Below are positions 36,302 through 45,770 of a DNA stretch of 64,000 nucleotides, piece by piece; position 1 is the stretch's first letter, and every line of letters starts with the position of its first letter. The stretch is from Chitinophaga dinghuensis. GTDB lineage: Bacteria; Bacteroidota; Bacteroidia; Chitinophagales; Chitinophagaceae. Made by a program: the position numbers and the translations under genes. The stretch covers positions 1 through 64,000 of the forward strand of contig NZ_QLMA01000007.1 in assembly GCF_003259435.1 (NCBI RefSeq), given 5' to 3'. Under the pieces are notes generated by a model that saw nothing but the letters and a program-made list of their open reading frames with translations, was not told the origin of the DNA and did no database searches.

Positions 36302-37165
36302 ATGAATACAATGATATCATTCCCTGAAGATCTTACAGATTTCCTTATTTGGGTGCGTGAAACAACAGAAGCATATTGGAGTAAAGTGTCTTCTGAAGAA
36401 CTAATACATGGGGCAAAATGGTTGCCCCTTTCAGATTCGCAAATTGATGAACTAGAAGCAACATATGCTATTAAATTTGATGTAGAGCATCGGGCTTTTC
36501 TGAAAATACTGCACACGATAGATAAGCATTATGAAATAGAGGAAGCACCAGAAGATGAAGCAGATTATCAAATAACAGCAGAGCAGAAAAGGATTGCTGA
36601 GTTCTGGAATCCACCCAATCGGCCTTCATACTTCTATAACTGGATAACGGATAAAGAGTGGATTGTAAGCCGACTTGCATGGGTAGAAGATATGTTAATG
36701 GGGTCGATATCCGGACCTAATACATCCTGGCTTCGTTCTTGGGGACCGCCTAAGGAAACTATGGAAGAGAAAATAGTAGTATTTAAAGAGTGGTTTCAAA
36801 AAACACCAGCGTTACTACCTATCTATGCTCACTCATTTCTGATGGCTGATGGAGGGCATGGCCTAAAGCCTGTAATTTCAGTTTATGGTTTTGATTCTAT
36901 TATAGTGGCATGGAGCCTTCGCCATTTTTTGTTACGGAAATTTGCCACGGAACTTGGACTGACAGCAAAATACTATAATGAAGAGTTTCAGGAAGAATAC
37001 GAAGATATGGTAAGAGGGATTCCGGAATTGGATGCCTTACAGATGATCAGTCTGGCCGAGGCCGATATTCCATATTGGAAGGAAGTGCTTCGGTATTATC
37101 ACCACCAATATAATTATAATTGGTGGGAGGGTTTTTGGGTCCCTTATGGGAATCCAAAGAAGTGA
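36302..37165 (+). CDS. SMI1/KNR4 (SUKH) family protein
   Basis: 287 aa from the ATG at 36302 (GTG at 36284 also possible). The SUKH signature is visible: WLPLSDSQIDELEATYAIKF then EHRAFLKIL, and later LLPIYAHSFLMAD and VISVYGFDSIIVAW. Such proteins act as immunity proteins against polymorphic toxins or as stand-alone regulators. The gene is convergent with the HxlR gene (21 nt gap) and has no toxin beside it. Confidence 0.75.
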   Translation: MNTMISFPEDLTDFLIWVRETTEAYWSKVSSEELIHGAKWLPLSDSQIDELEATYAIKFDVEHRAFLKILHTIDKHYEIEEAPEDEADYQITAEQKRIAEFWNPPNRPSYFYNWITDKEWIVSRLAWVEDMLMGSISGPNTSWLRSWGPPKETMEEKIVVFKEWFQKTPALLPIYAHSFLMADGGHGLKPVISVYGFDSIIVAWSLRHFLLRKFATELGLTAKYYNEEFQEEYEDMVRGIPELDALQMISLAEADIPYWKEVLRYYHHQYNYNWWEGFWVPYGNPKK

Positions 37166-37186
37166 AAAATTAAGAAAGACTACTGA

Positions 37187-37552
37187 TTATTTAAACAACT
37201 CCTGGTCTTTTATATAATCGATCCCGTGTTTCTTCAGATATTTTACGCCAAAGCTGCTCAGTAGCTCATAGAGTGGCTCCAGTTCTTTTGCTTCTTCTGT
37301 AAGGAAGTATTCTACCCTGTATGGCTTTAAGGAGAGTACTTCTTTACCTATCAGTTGATGTGCTTCGAGTTCCTTCAATTGCTGACTCAGCATTTTCTCG
37401 GAGATGCCTGGCAGATTGTTTCTCAAGTCTGCATAGCTGCGCTTTTCGACCCAGTGCAGGTGGGAGAGTATCAGGATTTTCCATTTGCCGCCTATGAAAC
37501 TCAGAGTAACATCCACGGGGCAAGTGTATACTTTGTTGTGAAGTGTAATCAT
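37187..37552 (-). CDS. HxlR-family transcriptional regulator
   Basis: 121 aa. Begins MITLHNKVYTCPVDVTLSFI then GGKWKILILSHLHW, the HxlR hallmark with a conserved Cys near residue 11. Then comes the winged helix RSYADLRNNLPGISEKMLSQ / QLKELEAHQLIGKEV and the wing KPYRVEYFLTEEAKELEPL. These factors sense redox or electrophiles through the Cys and control nearby oxidoreductase genes. The nearest divergent gene, 300 nt away, encodes a truncated haemoglobin. Confidence 0.92.
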   Translation of the reverse strand: MITLHNKVYTCPVDVTLSFIGGKWKILILSHLHWVEKRSYADLRNNLPGISEKMLSQQLKELEAHQLIGKEVLSLKPYRVEYFLTEEAKELEPLYELLSSFGVKYLKKHGIDYIKDQELFK

Positions 37553-37849
37553 AATTGACCAGCTTTTCTTGACCCTACTTTTTGGTAAGTTATTGTTTGA
37601 CTGATGTAGCAGCTGTAGCTTTACCGGATCGCATGCTATATCTAATTAATGATGAAAAAATTTATGCTGCGACTATTCAGCTTTAATTTCTTTCTTCATC
37701 ATTTATTTATTGTCCAAAATACAGCTTCCATAATGGAAAAGAGAAATTATTTGACATAAAATAGCTGTTGCAACATCCGGAATCCAATAGTGCACACTTA
37801 AAAAATCTGGTGTGTTATACTGGCTGCATTTTTAACTAACCTTGAAACA

Positions 37850-38326
37850 ATGACGACAAACAACAATATCCCATCATTATACGAATGGGCTGGTGGAATG
37901 CCGGTATTCGAAAAACTCATCACTGATTTTTACAGTAAAGTATTGCATGACGAGCTGCTGGCACCCATATTCAAGCATATGTCGCCGACCCATCAGCAGC
38001 ATGTGGCTCATTTTATTGCCGAAGTATTTGGCGGCCCTAAAAGTTACAGCGCAGAAGGAGGCTCCCATTCCAAGATGGTCCAAAAGCATCTCGGCAAGCA
38101 TCTTACAGAACAACATCGTAAAAGATGGGTCCAGCTATTGGTGGAAACGGCCGATGAAATGCATTTACCGGAGGACCCAGAGTTCCGCTCCGCCTTTGTA
38201 GCTTATCTGGAATGGGGCACTCGTATTGCCGTTATTAACTCCAACGAAACGGAGCTGAAAATGGACGAAGAACAACCCATGCCCAAATGGGGATGGGGAG
38301 AACCAGGAGGTCCCTATATTCCTTAA
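37850..38326 (+). CDS. Group II truncated haemoglobin
   Basis: 158 aa. The 2/2 globin fold is recognisable: LYEWAGGMPVFEKLITDFY with Y28 at B10, a GGP turn, His at about 80-84 (MVQKHLGKHLT) as proximal ligand, W93 at G8, and the tail MPKWGWGEPGGPY found in this subfamily. It binds haem and is thought to handle oxygen, NO or peroxide. Divergent from the HxlR gene; the 297-nt spacer has no motif I can name. Ends 4 nt from the convergent NTF2-like gene. Confidence 0.9.
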   Translation: MTTNNNIPSLYEWAGGMPVFEKLITDFYSKVLHDELLAPIFKHMSPTHQQHVAHFIAEVFGGPKSYSAEGGSHSKMVQKHLGKHLTEQHRKRWVQLLVETADEMHLPEDPEFRSAFVAYLEWGTRIAVINSNETELKMDEEQPMPKWGWGEPGGPYIP

Positions 38327-38330
38327 CAGC

Positions 38331-38696
38331 CTACCCGTGATACACTCTGGAAGAAGTAATGATTCCGTCTTTTATCTCCAGTACTTCACCCACCAGCAGA
38401 TCTTCTTCGTTAGGTACCTGACGGAGATACTCCATAAACACCCTGTCCTGGTTGGCGGTTAATGTATGTAAGTTATATTGCAGTTGAGGATATCGCTCGA
38501 AAGAATCCTGCCACCAGGAACGGAGTGCCTGCTTGCCTTTGATAAGACCGTTCGTTGCTGGCTGTCGAATTTTTAACTTCGGACTATAATGTATCGCATT
38601 ATCATGATACAAGGATAATAATTTCTCCAGATCATGTTCATTGAAGGCTTCGAACCATTTGTGAGCAATAAGTTCCAGTTCGTTTGGTGCTGACAT
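38331..38696 (-). CDS. SnoaL/NTF2-like protein
   Basis: 121 aa, cytoplasmic. N-terminal helix (ELIAHKWFEAFNEHDLEKLL), SLYHDNAIHYSP, then GLIKGKQALRSWWQDSF and a beta-sheet end (DRVFMEYLRQVPNEEDLLVG, VLEIKDGIITSSRVYHG). This is the SnoaL-like alpha+beta cone. Such domains include small enzymes and ligand binders; the ligand cannot be told here. The upstream 276 nt (38697-38972) contains no gene I can support. Confidence 0.85.
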   Translation of the reverse strand: MSAPNELELIAHKWFEAFNEHDLEKLLSLYHDNAIHYSPKLKIRQPATNGLIKGKQALRSWWQDSFERYPQLQYNLHTLTANQDRVFMEYLRQVPNEEDLLVGEVLEIKDGIITSSRVYHG

Positions 38697-38972
38697 ATAC
38701 TACTGTTTATACGCGGCAAATATAGGTTAGTTGTCGGGACAATTAGAATATGGCCCGTTTCCCTTTCGATGTTTTGACTATTTAGATCCTCTAAATGAGC
38801 GAGCTATTCGATCAAAAATCAGGCGATATTTCTCCATGCTACTTTGTTTGGTCCCGAAAGTAATCAATATGCGAAACCGTGAAATAGCGGCAATATATTT
38901 GAATATTAGAACCGAAATTTATTTCGCATGCGCTGTCAGATAGTACATACCTGCATGAGATACGTATAACGG

Positions 38973-41198
38973 CTACATGAAATCCTCATACACAATTTTC
39001 CCTGTCTTATCAATGAAGTTCCAACCTTTTCTCTCTTTTGTGTTGAGTATAAGTGCCTTCCCATCTGAGAATGGTAGGGCTTCTTCAAGCACGGGGGGGA
39101 TTAGCCATTTACCATCTTTGGCTAAATAGCCGTACATAGCATTCACTCTAACCACGGAGAATCCTTCAGAAAAATCGGTTACTGACTGAAAAGCGCTATC
39201 TGATGCTAATTGGTTCTGTTTCATAATTCCTTTATTGAGAACCATATGTCCTGTCGTATCGAGGAAACCCCAATAGCCATTGCGTTTTACCCGGGCCAGC
39301 CCTTCACTGAAATTTGCCACGCTATCGAATATGGGCCCTATCAGGTATTTCCGGAAACTTCTTATGAAGCCATACCTACCTCCTTCTTTTACAATGGAAA
39401 AATTGTTTACAAATCGGAAAGGTATCATCTTCCCGTTAATCCCATAATCCTGATATCCTCCTTTTGAAGCTTGGACTGTTTTTACTATTGCGCCTGTCTT
39501 ATCCAGGTAGATGAAACTGTCATGATCTTGCTGGTAAGCTATCGCAATGCCATCCTCAAAGTCCATTGCACGATCAAATTGGGGAGGAATCACTTCCTTG
39601 CCAGTCTTATCAATATATCCCCACAGGCCATGTTTTTGTACTCTTGCAAGGCCGCCCTTGAAATCGCCTACTTCCTGATATGTTTCTGCGGTAATTCGTT
39701 TGCCGGTTTTATCTATGAAGGTATAGTAATAACCATCTCCAACAACTGCTATCCCTTCGGAAAAAGGTCGAAACTTATAGAAGGTGGTATCAAAAATGAT
39801 TTCGCCGGCTTTGTTAATGCATTCATATTTATTTTTATCTCCATATCTGATAACAAAGGCAATGCCATCGTGAAACGAGGTGGTGTAGGCAAATTGTGGG
39901 CGAATGGCATAATCACCGTTTTCATTGAGATAGCCCCAAAGATAATCCCTGTAATCAGGTCTGTCTTTTGCCGAAGCAATGGCAACTGCTGCCAGTCCCT
40001 CGCTGAATGGCTTGCAGCCAAGCAATATCTTCTCCCTTATTTTTCTTCCCGCATCTTCCGCTTTAAATGATTTAATATAGGCCGCCATTTCTCTTTTCCG
40101 TATTTGTGTCCGCATTGTAGTTAATCTAGTACTGACTGTAGTGCGGATATTTGCTGGCAGTTCGGAAAGAATAGTTTTTCGATAGACGGTTGTGGGCAGG
40201 CCGTCAGACAAATAAATTTTTGTATAATGTTCATAGTCGTCTGTGAAGTAGAGATCTCCGATGATATCATCAAAGGAGGTTCTCTGATAGTGCCATTTTA
40301 GTTGCCCTAATGACATATTCCCATATTGGGTAACTATATCTGCCAGCCTGTTGTTGACCATCCTGTACTGTTTGCAATAGTTAGTAAGCTGTTGAAAATC
40401 GGCCAGATAAGCATTCTGGTAGCACTGCGTCACAGCGGCAATCTTACCGTATTGATATTGTACATCTGACTTGCAATAAGATGCCTCATTTCTGTATATA
40501 CTAATTTTATTATACTCTTTCGTGGTAAATGAGATGAGCGACTGGATCTGTGCGGCCGATTGTCCTATTTCAATACGGGTCGATAATCTAATGCCATCAT
40601 TATCGGAGTCGCTTTCCTCCATACTTTCATCATATACTTCCTGCTCAGCTGCTTTTATGGCAGGCAGCTGTTTCTGAAGCAGTTTCAGTTCATCGGCAGT
40701 CAAATTGGCCGTCATCGTTTTGCGGTACTCCGCAATAGCGTGGCCATTTGGCGCCGCAAAAATCCGGGTGTAGTATTTATAGTCATTTGTAAAATAACAT
40801 CTCCCCACTTTACGGTAAATGTTGCTTCTGTCATACATCGATACCAGTTGTGCTGCTGTCACCTGCTCATATTCTTTCTGTTTAAAAGAAAGACTGCCAT
40901 CCGCCATGAAATAACGCTGGCAGTAATTAAGGTTGGAATCTGCGGCAGATTCCACCGATTTTTTATAATATAAGATGACTTCTGTAATATCCCTGTTGGA
41001 AGACTTCATATCTGCACTCATACGCGAGTGATCTTTCGGACCGTAATTCTTGTTATGATTCTCCACTTCTCCCAGTACCAGCGTGTGAACTTTAACAGCG
41101 CTTTGTCCAATTCTGATCTGATCAATTTGTGCATGAGTTGTAGAGAAGAATAGGATGAAAAGTGGCGTCAGTGTAAGTTTGATCAATGATCTTATCAT
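38973..41198 (-). CDS. Secreted WG-repeat protein
   Basis: 741 aa with a signal peptide (ending TTHAQ). Residues 20-390 are two related alpha/beta segments: IGQSAVKVHTLVLGEVENHN and IGQSAAQIQSLISFTTKEYN, each with a YCKQYR or YCQRYFM strand and a TIYRKT-like end, an internal duplication. From about 395 come at least six WG-type repeats (LWGYLNENGDYAIRPQF, LWGYIDKTGKEVIPPQFD, YWGFLDTTGHMV, MYGYLAKDGKWLIPPVLE). WG repeats probably mediate binding; the function is unknown. Stands alone between convergent and co-oriented genes. Confidence 0.85.
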   Translation of the reverse strand: MIRSLIKLTLTPLFILFFSTTHAQIDQIRIGQSAVKVHTLVLGEVENHNKNYGPKDHSRMSADMKSSNRDITEVILYYKKSVESAADSNLNYCQRYFMADGSLSFKQKEYEQVTAAQLVSMYDRSNIYRKVGRCYFTNDYKYYTRIFAAPNGHAIAEYRKTMTANLTADELKLLQKQLPAIKAAEQEVYDESMEESDSDNDGIRLSTRIEIGQSAAQIQSLISFTTKEYNKISIYRNEASYCKSDVQYQYGKIAAVTQCYQNAYLADFQQLTNYCKQYRMVNNRLADIVTQYGNMSLGQLKWHYQRTSFDDIIGDLYFTDDYEHYTKIYLSDGLPTTVYRKTILSELPANIRTTVSTRLTTMRTQIRKREMAAYIKSFKAEDAGRKIREKILLGCKPFSEGLAAVAIASAKDRPDYRDYLWGYLNENGDYAIRPQFAYTTSFHDGIAFVIRYGDKNKYECINKAGEIIFDTTFYKFRPFSEGIAVVGDGYYYTFIDKTGKRITAETYQEVGDFKGGLARVQKHGLWGYIDKTGKEVIPPQFDRAMDFEDGIAIAYQQDHDSFIYLDKTGAIVKTVQASKGGYQDYGINGKMIPFRFVNNFSIVKEGGRYGFIRSFRKYLIGPIFDSVANFSEGLARVKRNGYWGFLDTTGHMVLNKGIMKQNQLASDSAFQSVTDFSEGFSVVRVNAMYGYLAKDGKWLIPPVLEEALPFSDGKALILNTKERKGWNFIDKTGKIVYEDFM

Positions 41199-41319
41199 GA
41201 TAGGAGGTGTAGGCTTTAGGATTTGTCAGTAATACAATATATAGGTATGGAATATGTTGTATGTAAAAATATGTAATATATTTTAATATCGTTTTAATTC
41301 TTCCTGCTTCGATTTATCG

Positions 41320-42459
41320 TCACAATAGCTTGGCTATAATCTCATTCTTCAAATTCATCACCCTTTCCTGGCCACTACTATCATTCACCAGTATGATAAC
41401 TGCTGCATCATTATCCGGGTAAATGTAACAGAGAGAAGAGAAACCAAATCCATCTCTGCCGGTATGCATGATGAAGGGAATGCCATTCTCTTCCTGACCT
41501 AATCTCCAACTGAGTCCCATACTCAATCCATCGGGTAAGGTGTACGTAATTTTATGACTAAGGCGAATGGCGGGATTTTTTTGGAGAAGATTCGCTGCTG
41601 CGTATTGCAGCATATCGCCGGGAGTGGAAAACATAGAAGGGGCTGCTCTGAAACCATCATCAGGCGTAAAGGGGAGTACTTGGCCATGCTCATCATGGCC
41701 TGCAAGAAATTGTTTTTCTTCTATTGCTGTCAGTTGAGGTTTGGTATGTACGATGCCAACCTGCTTTTTCAGAAAAGCGGTAATAAGTTGGTTGTAAGGC
41801 TGATGATAGACACGCTGTAGTATAGCCGTCAATACCATCATACCGTTACCGTTATAACGATATTTGGTTCCAGGGATTGTATCCAAGGTAAAGTGATGCA
41901 TGTCCTCAAACAGGCTATCCGCCGTATATACCCGGAAAAACTCCCGCAAGGCTGCCGGTTTCAGTTTAATGATACTGTCCACATACTTATCATCATATTC
42001 TCTGGACATAGTGGGGAGTGCGGAAGTATGGTTGGCTAAATCAACCAATCGCACCGCATGCCCTTTGTATTGCAGGTTTGGATAGTTACCAGGTAAATAT
42101 TTTCGGATATCATCATCGAGTTGTACTTTTTTGTCTACCACTGCCTGTGCCAGCAGAATACCTACAAAGGTTTTTGCGATGGAGCCCAGACCAAACAACG
42201 TAGTAGCCTGTGTTAAAGCGCCAGGTCCCCGATGAAAGTTATATTGATGGGGAATGCCATTCTTAATGATGCCAATGGATACATCAAATGTTACCGGAGA
42301 TTGCAGGTATCGTTCTGCCGCCCGCTGCGCCAAGCTATCAAGTGGCGTTTTTAATGGGTTGTTACTCTTAATGAACGATGAGGTATCAGCAGTTTGCCCA
42401 TAACTGCATGGCGATAAAAGGATAAAGGCGACAAGGGTTTTTAGCGGAATTAACTTCAT
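41320..42459 (-). CDS. Secreted serine hydrolase of the beta-lactamase/class C PBP family
   Basis: 379 aa from the ATG at 42457-42459, which yields the signal peptide MKLIPLKTLVAFILLSPCSYG; the frame is open 9 codons further. Catalytic motifs: S93-I-A-K96 (SxxK), a Tyr-Asn motif in KYRYNGNGMMV, and HTGRDGFG (KTG-like third motif). Family members are D-amino-peptidases, esterases or lactamases; a true beta-lactamase function cannot be claimed. Downstream of the AraC gene on the same strand. Confidence 0.88.
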   Translation of the reverse strand: MKLIPLKTLVAFILLSPCSYGQTADTSSFIKSNNPLKTPLDSLAQRAAERYLQSPVTFDVSIGIIKNGIPHQYNFHRGPGALTQATTLFGLGSIAKTFVGILLAQAVVDKKVQLDDDIRKYLPGNYPNLQYKGHAVRLVDLANHTSALPTMSREYDDKYVDSIIKLKPAALREFFRVYTADSLFEDMHHFTLDTIPGTKYRYNGNGMMVLTAILQRVYHQPYNQLITAFLKKQVGIVHTKPQLTAIEEKQFLAGHDEHGQVLPFTPDDGFRAAPSMFSTPGDMLQYAAANLLQKNPAIRLSHKITYTLPDGLSMGLSWRLGQEENGIPFIMHTGRDGFGFSSLCYIYPDNDAAVIILVNDSSGQERVMNLKNEIIAKLL

Positions 42460-42560
42460 ACAAGATAGAATCATGCTTACATCCAAGCTACATAAAACCG
42501 TACTTTTTTTATAGTGAAATTTATAAGTGGAATGGCATTCATTAGATAAGGGACAAATCT

Positions 42561-43481
42561 TTAGTTTAAATCGAAAGATTTACGGAATGAGAGGGGAGTG
42601 AGGGATGTTTTGTTCTTGAAAAGTTTATTAAAAGACTGGGTATGCTCAAAGCCCAGATGGTAGGCTATTTCGCTTACACTCAGCTTCGTGATGGATAATT
42701 TTTCTTTAGCCAGCTCAATCAATTTTTTATGGATAAACTGTTGCGCTGTTTGTCCGGTGAGGGTTTTGAGCATCGTGCTTAAATATTTGGGAGACAGGTG
42801 TAACTGTTCGGCGAAATACTGCACAGTAGGCAGCCCTTTTTCGCTGGCAATATCATCGCTGAAATATGCGGTGAATAGGCGTTCAAATTGCTCCAGCATT
42901 TGCGTTCCTGCCTGCTTGCGGGTAATAAACTGACGATTGTAATATCGTTCAGCGTATTTAAGCAAAGTATCTATCTGAGAAACAATGATACCCTGACTGA
43001 ACCTATCAATATTGGCGTGATATTCCCGCTTTATATTGCTGATGAGATCCATGAGCGTATCTTCTTCCTTCCTGGATACAAAGAGCGCTTCATGTATGGT
43101 ATAACTGAAAAATTCATATTGCTTTATTGCTTTGGCTAACGGGGTATTCCAAAGAAAATCTTTGTGGATGAGCAACATCCAGCCAGACCTTTCCGTGGAG
43201 GAGCCTGTCGGTTGCTCTATACGAAAAACCTGTCCTGGTGCAATGAAGAACATGACGCCTTCGTCAAAATCGTATGTCTGCTGGCCATATTTTACCTTGC
43301 CACCAATATTCCTTTTCAGCGCGATTAGATAAAAGTCGAGTGTCCAGCTGCAGTCAAAGAATTCCGGCTGCAACTGCACTTCGGAATAATCCACCACACT
43401 GATTAAAGGATGATCCGGAGATGGAAGCCCCCTGGTTTGATGAAACTCCTGGATGGTCTTTAAATGCTGAATGTTACTCAT
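42561..43481 (-). CDS. AraC-family transcriptional regulator
   Basis: 306 aa. N-terminal cupin-like sensor (about 20-150: FFDCSWTLDFYLIALKR, YDFDEGVMFFIAPGQVF). C-terminal double HTH (about 205-300: VQYFAEQLHLSPKYLSTMLK, SVSEIAYHLGFEHTQSFNKL, FKNKTSLTPLSFRKS). Reads toward the serine hydrolase gene and away from the NmrA-like gene's stop. Common Chitinophaga arrangement in which the regulator controls a nearby NAD(P)-binding reductase; here inferred only. Confidence 0.92.
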   Translation of the reverse strand: MSNIQHLKTIQEFHQTRGLPSPDHPLISVVDYSEVQLQPEFFDCSWTLDFYLIALKRNIGGKVKYGQQTYDFDEGVMFFIAPGQVFRIEQPTGSSTERSGWMLLIHKDFLWNTPLAKAIKQYEFFSYTIHEALFVSRKEEDTLMDLISNIKREYHANIDRFSQGIIVSQIDTLLKYAERYYNRQFITRKQAGTQMLEQFERLFTAYFSDDIASEKGLPTVQYFAEQLHLSPKYLSTMLKTLTGQTAQQFIHKKLIELAKEKLSITKLSVSEIAYHLGFEHTQSFNKLFKNKTSLTPLSFRKSFDLN

Positions 43482-43627
43482 AAACTACTATTCCTGTTGA
43501 CGCTTAAAGTAAATGAGGTGTGCCGACAACTGTTCGTCTCCCTAAACGATCCTATCCAAAGTTAAAGAATATTATTAACGGCACTGCGACCCTGAGAATG
43601 CCCTTGATTCCCAGGGTTGTTATCCTA

Positions 43628-44533
43628 TTATTGCATGCGATATGCATCGGCAAAGTCTTTAGCGAAATCTTTCAGTTTTACGTTGCCTAGCACGGGTTTA
43701 TGCAGATTATAATCTTTATAAAGCAAGCCGGTAGCCTGGCTTTCTTGCAATTCGACAAATCCTTTTGCTACTTGTTCATTAAAACCGATGCGAAGCCAGT
43801 TATCCAGGAGCTGCTGACTTGAAATAACGCGCCACTCGAGGTCTGGTTGGCCAATAGCTTCTCCCAGCGTTCTGGCGATCTCATTGGGGGAGACTTCATC
43901 GCTGGCAACATATCGTACAGTTGTACCATTGAATGGTAGGTCTATTTCCTCGGCAATGGCTGCAGCGATATCTTTCGGTGATACCCATGGCTCTTTTACA
44001 TCGCCGCCATAATTGGAAATAATGGCTGCTGCGGTTTTGATGGTGGGAATGAAGGTGTATAAATTGATATAGAAGCTGACCGGACGAATAAATTTGACAG
44101 CAATGTCTGGTGGCAACTGCCGAAGTATCGTCTCTACTTCATAATGGAAGCGAATGATGCCTGTTCCCTTATTCGTGTGTGCGCCTATGCTGCTGAGATG
44201 TATGACCTTTTTAACGCCGGAACGCATGATGGCCTCTTTATAATTTAGCCCAATTTGGGTGATATCCCTGATAAAGTCGATGGACTTATCGAACATATCG
44301 CCCACTGCTTCCATGGTTTCCATGAGATACACGATGTCGGCGCCCTGAAAGGTTGTGGTGAGAAAATCTACCTCTTGTAATTTGCCGATGGCGGCTTTGG
44401 CGCCGATATGTTCGATCTCCTGTTTGCGTTCTGGGTGGCTACTGATAACAGTAACAGTATGGCCGTTATTTACCAGCGTTGTGGTGAGAGGCCTACCAAT
44501 GTTGCCCAGCGAGCCGGTGAGTACGATGTTCAT
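43628..44533 (-). CDS. NmrA-like NAD(P)-binding oxidoreductase
   Basis: 301 aa, atypical short-chain fold. Dinucleotide-binding start MNIVLTGSLGNIGRPLTTTL (GxxGxxG), then VTVISSHPERKQEIEHIGAK, a VIHLSSIGAH strand, and the NmrA-type C-terminus (WVSPKDIAAAIAEEID, TVRYVASDEVSPNEIARTLG). It lacks a clear YxxxK pair, as is usual in NmrA proteins, which sense or reduce quinones. Upstream of, and co-oriented with, the AraC regulator gene. Confidence 0.85.
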   Translation of the reverse strand: MNIVLTGSLGNIGRPLTTTLVNNGHTVTVISSHPERKQEIEHIGAKAAIGKLQEVDFLTTTFQGADIVYLMETMEAVGDMFDKSIDFIRDITQIGLNYKEAIMRSGVKKVIHLSSIGAHTNKGTGIIRFHYEVETILRQLPPDIAVKFIRPVSFYINLYTFIPTIKTAAAIISNYGGDVKEPWVSPKDIAAAIAEEIDLPFNGTTVRYVASDEVSPNEIARTLGEAIGQPDLEWRVISSQQLLDNWLRIGFNEQVAKGFVELQESQATGLLYKDYNLHKPVLGNVKLKDFAKDFADAYRMQ

Positions 44534-44623
44534 CTTATTGCTTTTTGTTGATACAAAAGTCGGAACAATGAACAGGATGGATGTAGCCGAATGTCGCTAT
44601 TTTGTAGCCAAAAGGAGGGTGCT

Positions 44624-45010
44624 TTATTCGCTGTTGCGCTTTTGTTGTTTCAACTGGAATACATTTCCTTCCGGATCTGTGCCATCGCAAAGCCAGTAAT
44701 TATAATGCTCAAATGTCTTTATTTCCCGCATAGGTACTTGCTGGGCCAGCAACTGGGAGCGTACGGCGTTGATATCTTCATGGAGTTCAAAAACAATCTT
44801 TGTATTGTTATCGAATAGATATCCGTTTGATATTTTATCGAGATATTGGTCGCCCATTTTGTGTAAGCCAATGTATGCATCACCCGCTTTCAGGAGTACC
44901 CATACGGCATCTTCTTCTACTACTTCGAGGTGCAGCACATCTTTGTAAAATACCTTTAACTTTTGTGGGTCCTGTACATAAAGGATAATGGTGTTCAGCT
45001 GTAATTTCAT
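44624..45010 (-). CDS. VOC/glyoxalase-superfamily protein
   Basis: 128 aa from the ATG at 45008-45010 (an earlier ATG adds 8 residues). VOC layout: MKLQLNTIILYVQDPQKLK then VFYKDVLHLEVVEEDAVWV, a central IVFELHEDINAVRSQLLAQ, and a C-terminal YNYWLCDGTDPEGNVFQLKQ with the DPEGN turn. Likely metal-dependent or ligand-binding; substrate unknown. It lies next to the oxidoreductase gene on the same strand (90 nt). Confidence 0.85.
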   Translation of the reverse strand: MKLQLNTIILYVQDPQKLKVFYKDVLHLEVVEEDAVWVLLKAGDAYIGLHKMGDQYLDKISNGYLFDNNTKIVFELHEDINAVRSQLLAQQVPMREIKTFEHYNYWLCDGTDPEGNVFQLKQQKRNSE

Positions 45011-45149
45011 GCGTTGTTGTTTGGCCTTATACAATGTACAAAATTAGTCTGCAAACTACCCAGGTAAATCCATGTAAGAGTTCGCTGCCGATGTTTATTA
45101 TTAAAACTGTGTTAAGGTATTTCAATAATTTGTTGTACTTTCACGCCCG

Positions 45150-45340
45150 CAATGGTTTTTGGCATGGCATTCCGCCATGTTGAAATTAATAGGGAATCAG
45201 GTGCAAATCCTGAACAGACCCGCTACTGTAAGTTCTATAACAACGCTTTGAGATCTACTTGCCACTGTCTTTACAGCAAAAAGATGGGAAGGCTGTTCAA
45301 CGTGAGAATAAGTCAGGAGACCTGCCACTGCAGATAAATT
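45150..45340 (+). ncRNA. Cobalamin riboswitch
   Basis: The conserved core is directly readable: AGGGAATCAGGTGCAAATCC, TGAACAGACCCGCTACTGTA (45191-45230) and later AGTCAGGAGACCTGCC (45311-45326), with the expected hairpins between. It precedes the five-gene lipoprotein operon on the same strand and should repress it when adenosyl- or methylcobalamin is plentiful. A GC hairpin (GCCCTCGAGGATGGGGC, about 45343-45361) before the first ATG could be part of the expression platform. Confidence 0.93.
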
Positions 45341-45455
45341 CGATGCCCTCGAGGATGGGGCTTTGGGTACAGCTTACACTGAATCATTTCAGGTTTTATT
45401 ATTTGTCATTCGATGGCTTGTCAGGTCATTGCGATGGTTCAATTTATCGACCCTT

Positions 45456-45755
45456 ATGTTAAATGCATTAAAAACGTTTTCGATAACGTTTTTGGCCTTT
45501 ATTTGTACTGCTCTGTATGGCCAGCATACTGTTCGCGATTCTAACCACCTGAACACAGGTGCTGTTAAGGCTTTACGGGATGTAACTATTTTAACTTCCC
45601 CTTGCAAAGCATGCATTCCTCCTCCACAATTCAGCGGTGAAAATATTCAGCGCATGCACTTCCCTCAGGCGGATCTGGAAAGAACCACTATGGATAGCAT
45701 GGCATCTATCTCTCTATATATCATTACCAGAATCATCAATCAACGCATCCCATAA
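45456..45755 (+). CDS. Short secreted protein, first gene of the B12 operon
   Basis: 99 aa from the ATG at 45456, giving signal peptide MLNALKTFSITFLAFICTAL then YGQ. The frame is open further upstream, but that part overlaps the riboswitch platform. The mature part is only about 75 aa: VKALRDVTILTSPCKACIPP then PQFSGENIQRMHF and a helical end. LRDVTILTS and FSGENIQRM faintly recall the plug start of BtuB-type receptors, but no barrel follows. It could be a small accessory protein or a vestige of a receptor. Function unknown. Confidence 0.5.
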   Translation: MLNALKTFSITFLAFICTALYGQHTVRDSNHLNTGAVKALRDVTILTSPCKACIPPPQFSGENIQRMHFPQADLERTTMDSMASISLYIITRIINQRIP

Positions 45756-45770
45756 ATTGAAAATAAACAT

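Noticed and set aside
39471-40070. Plus-strand ORF of 199 codons
   Set aside because: Antisense to the WG-repeat gene, whose frame carries a signal peptide and clear repeats.
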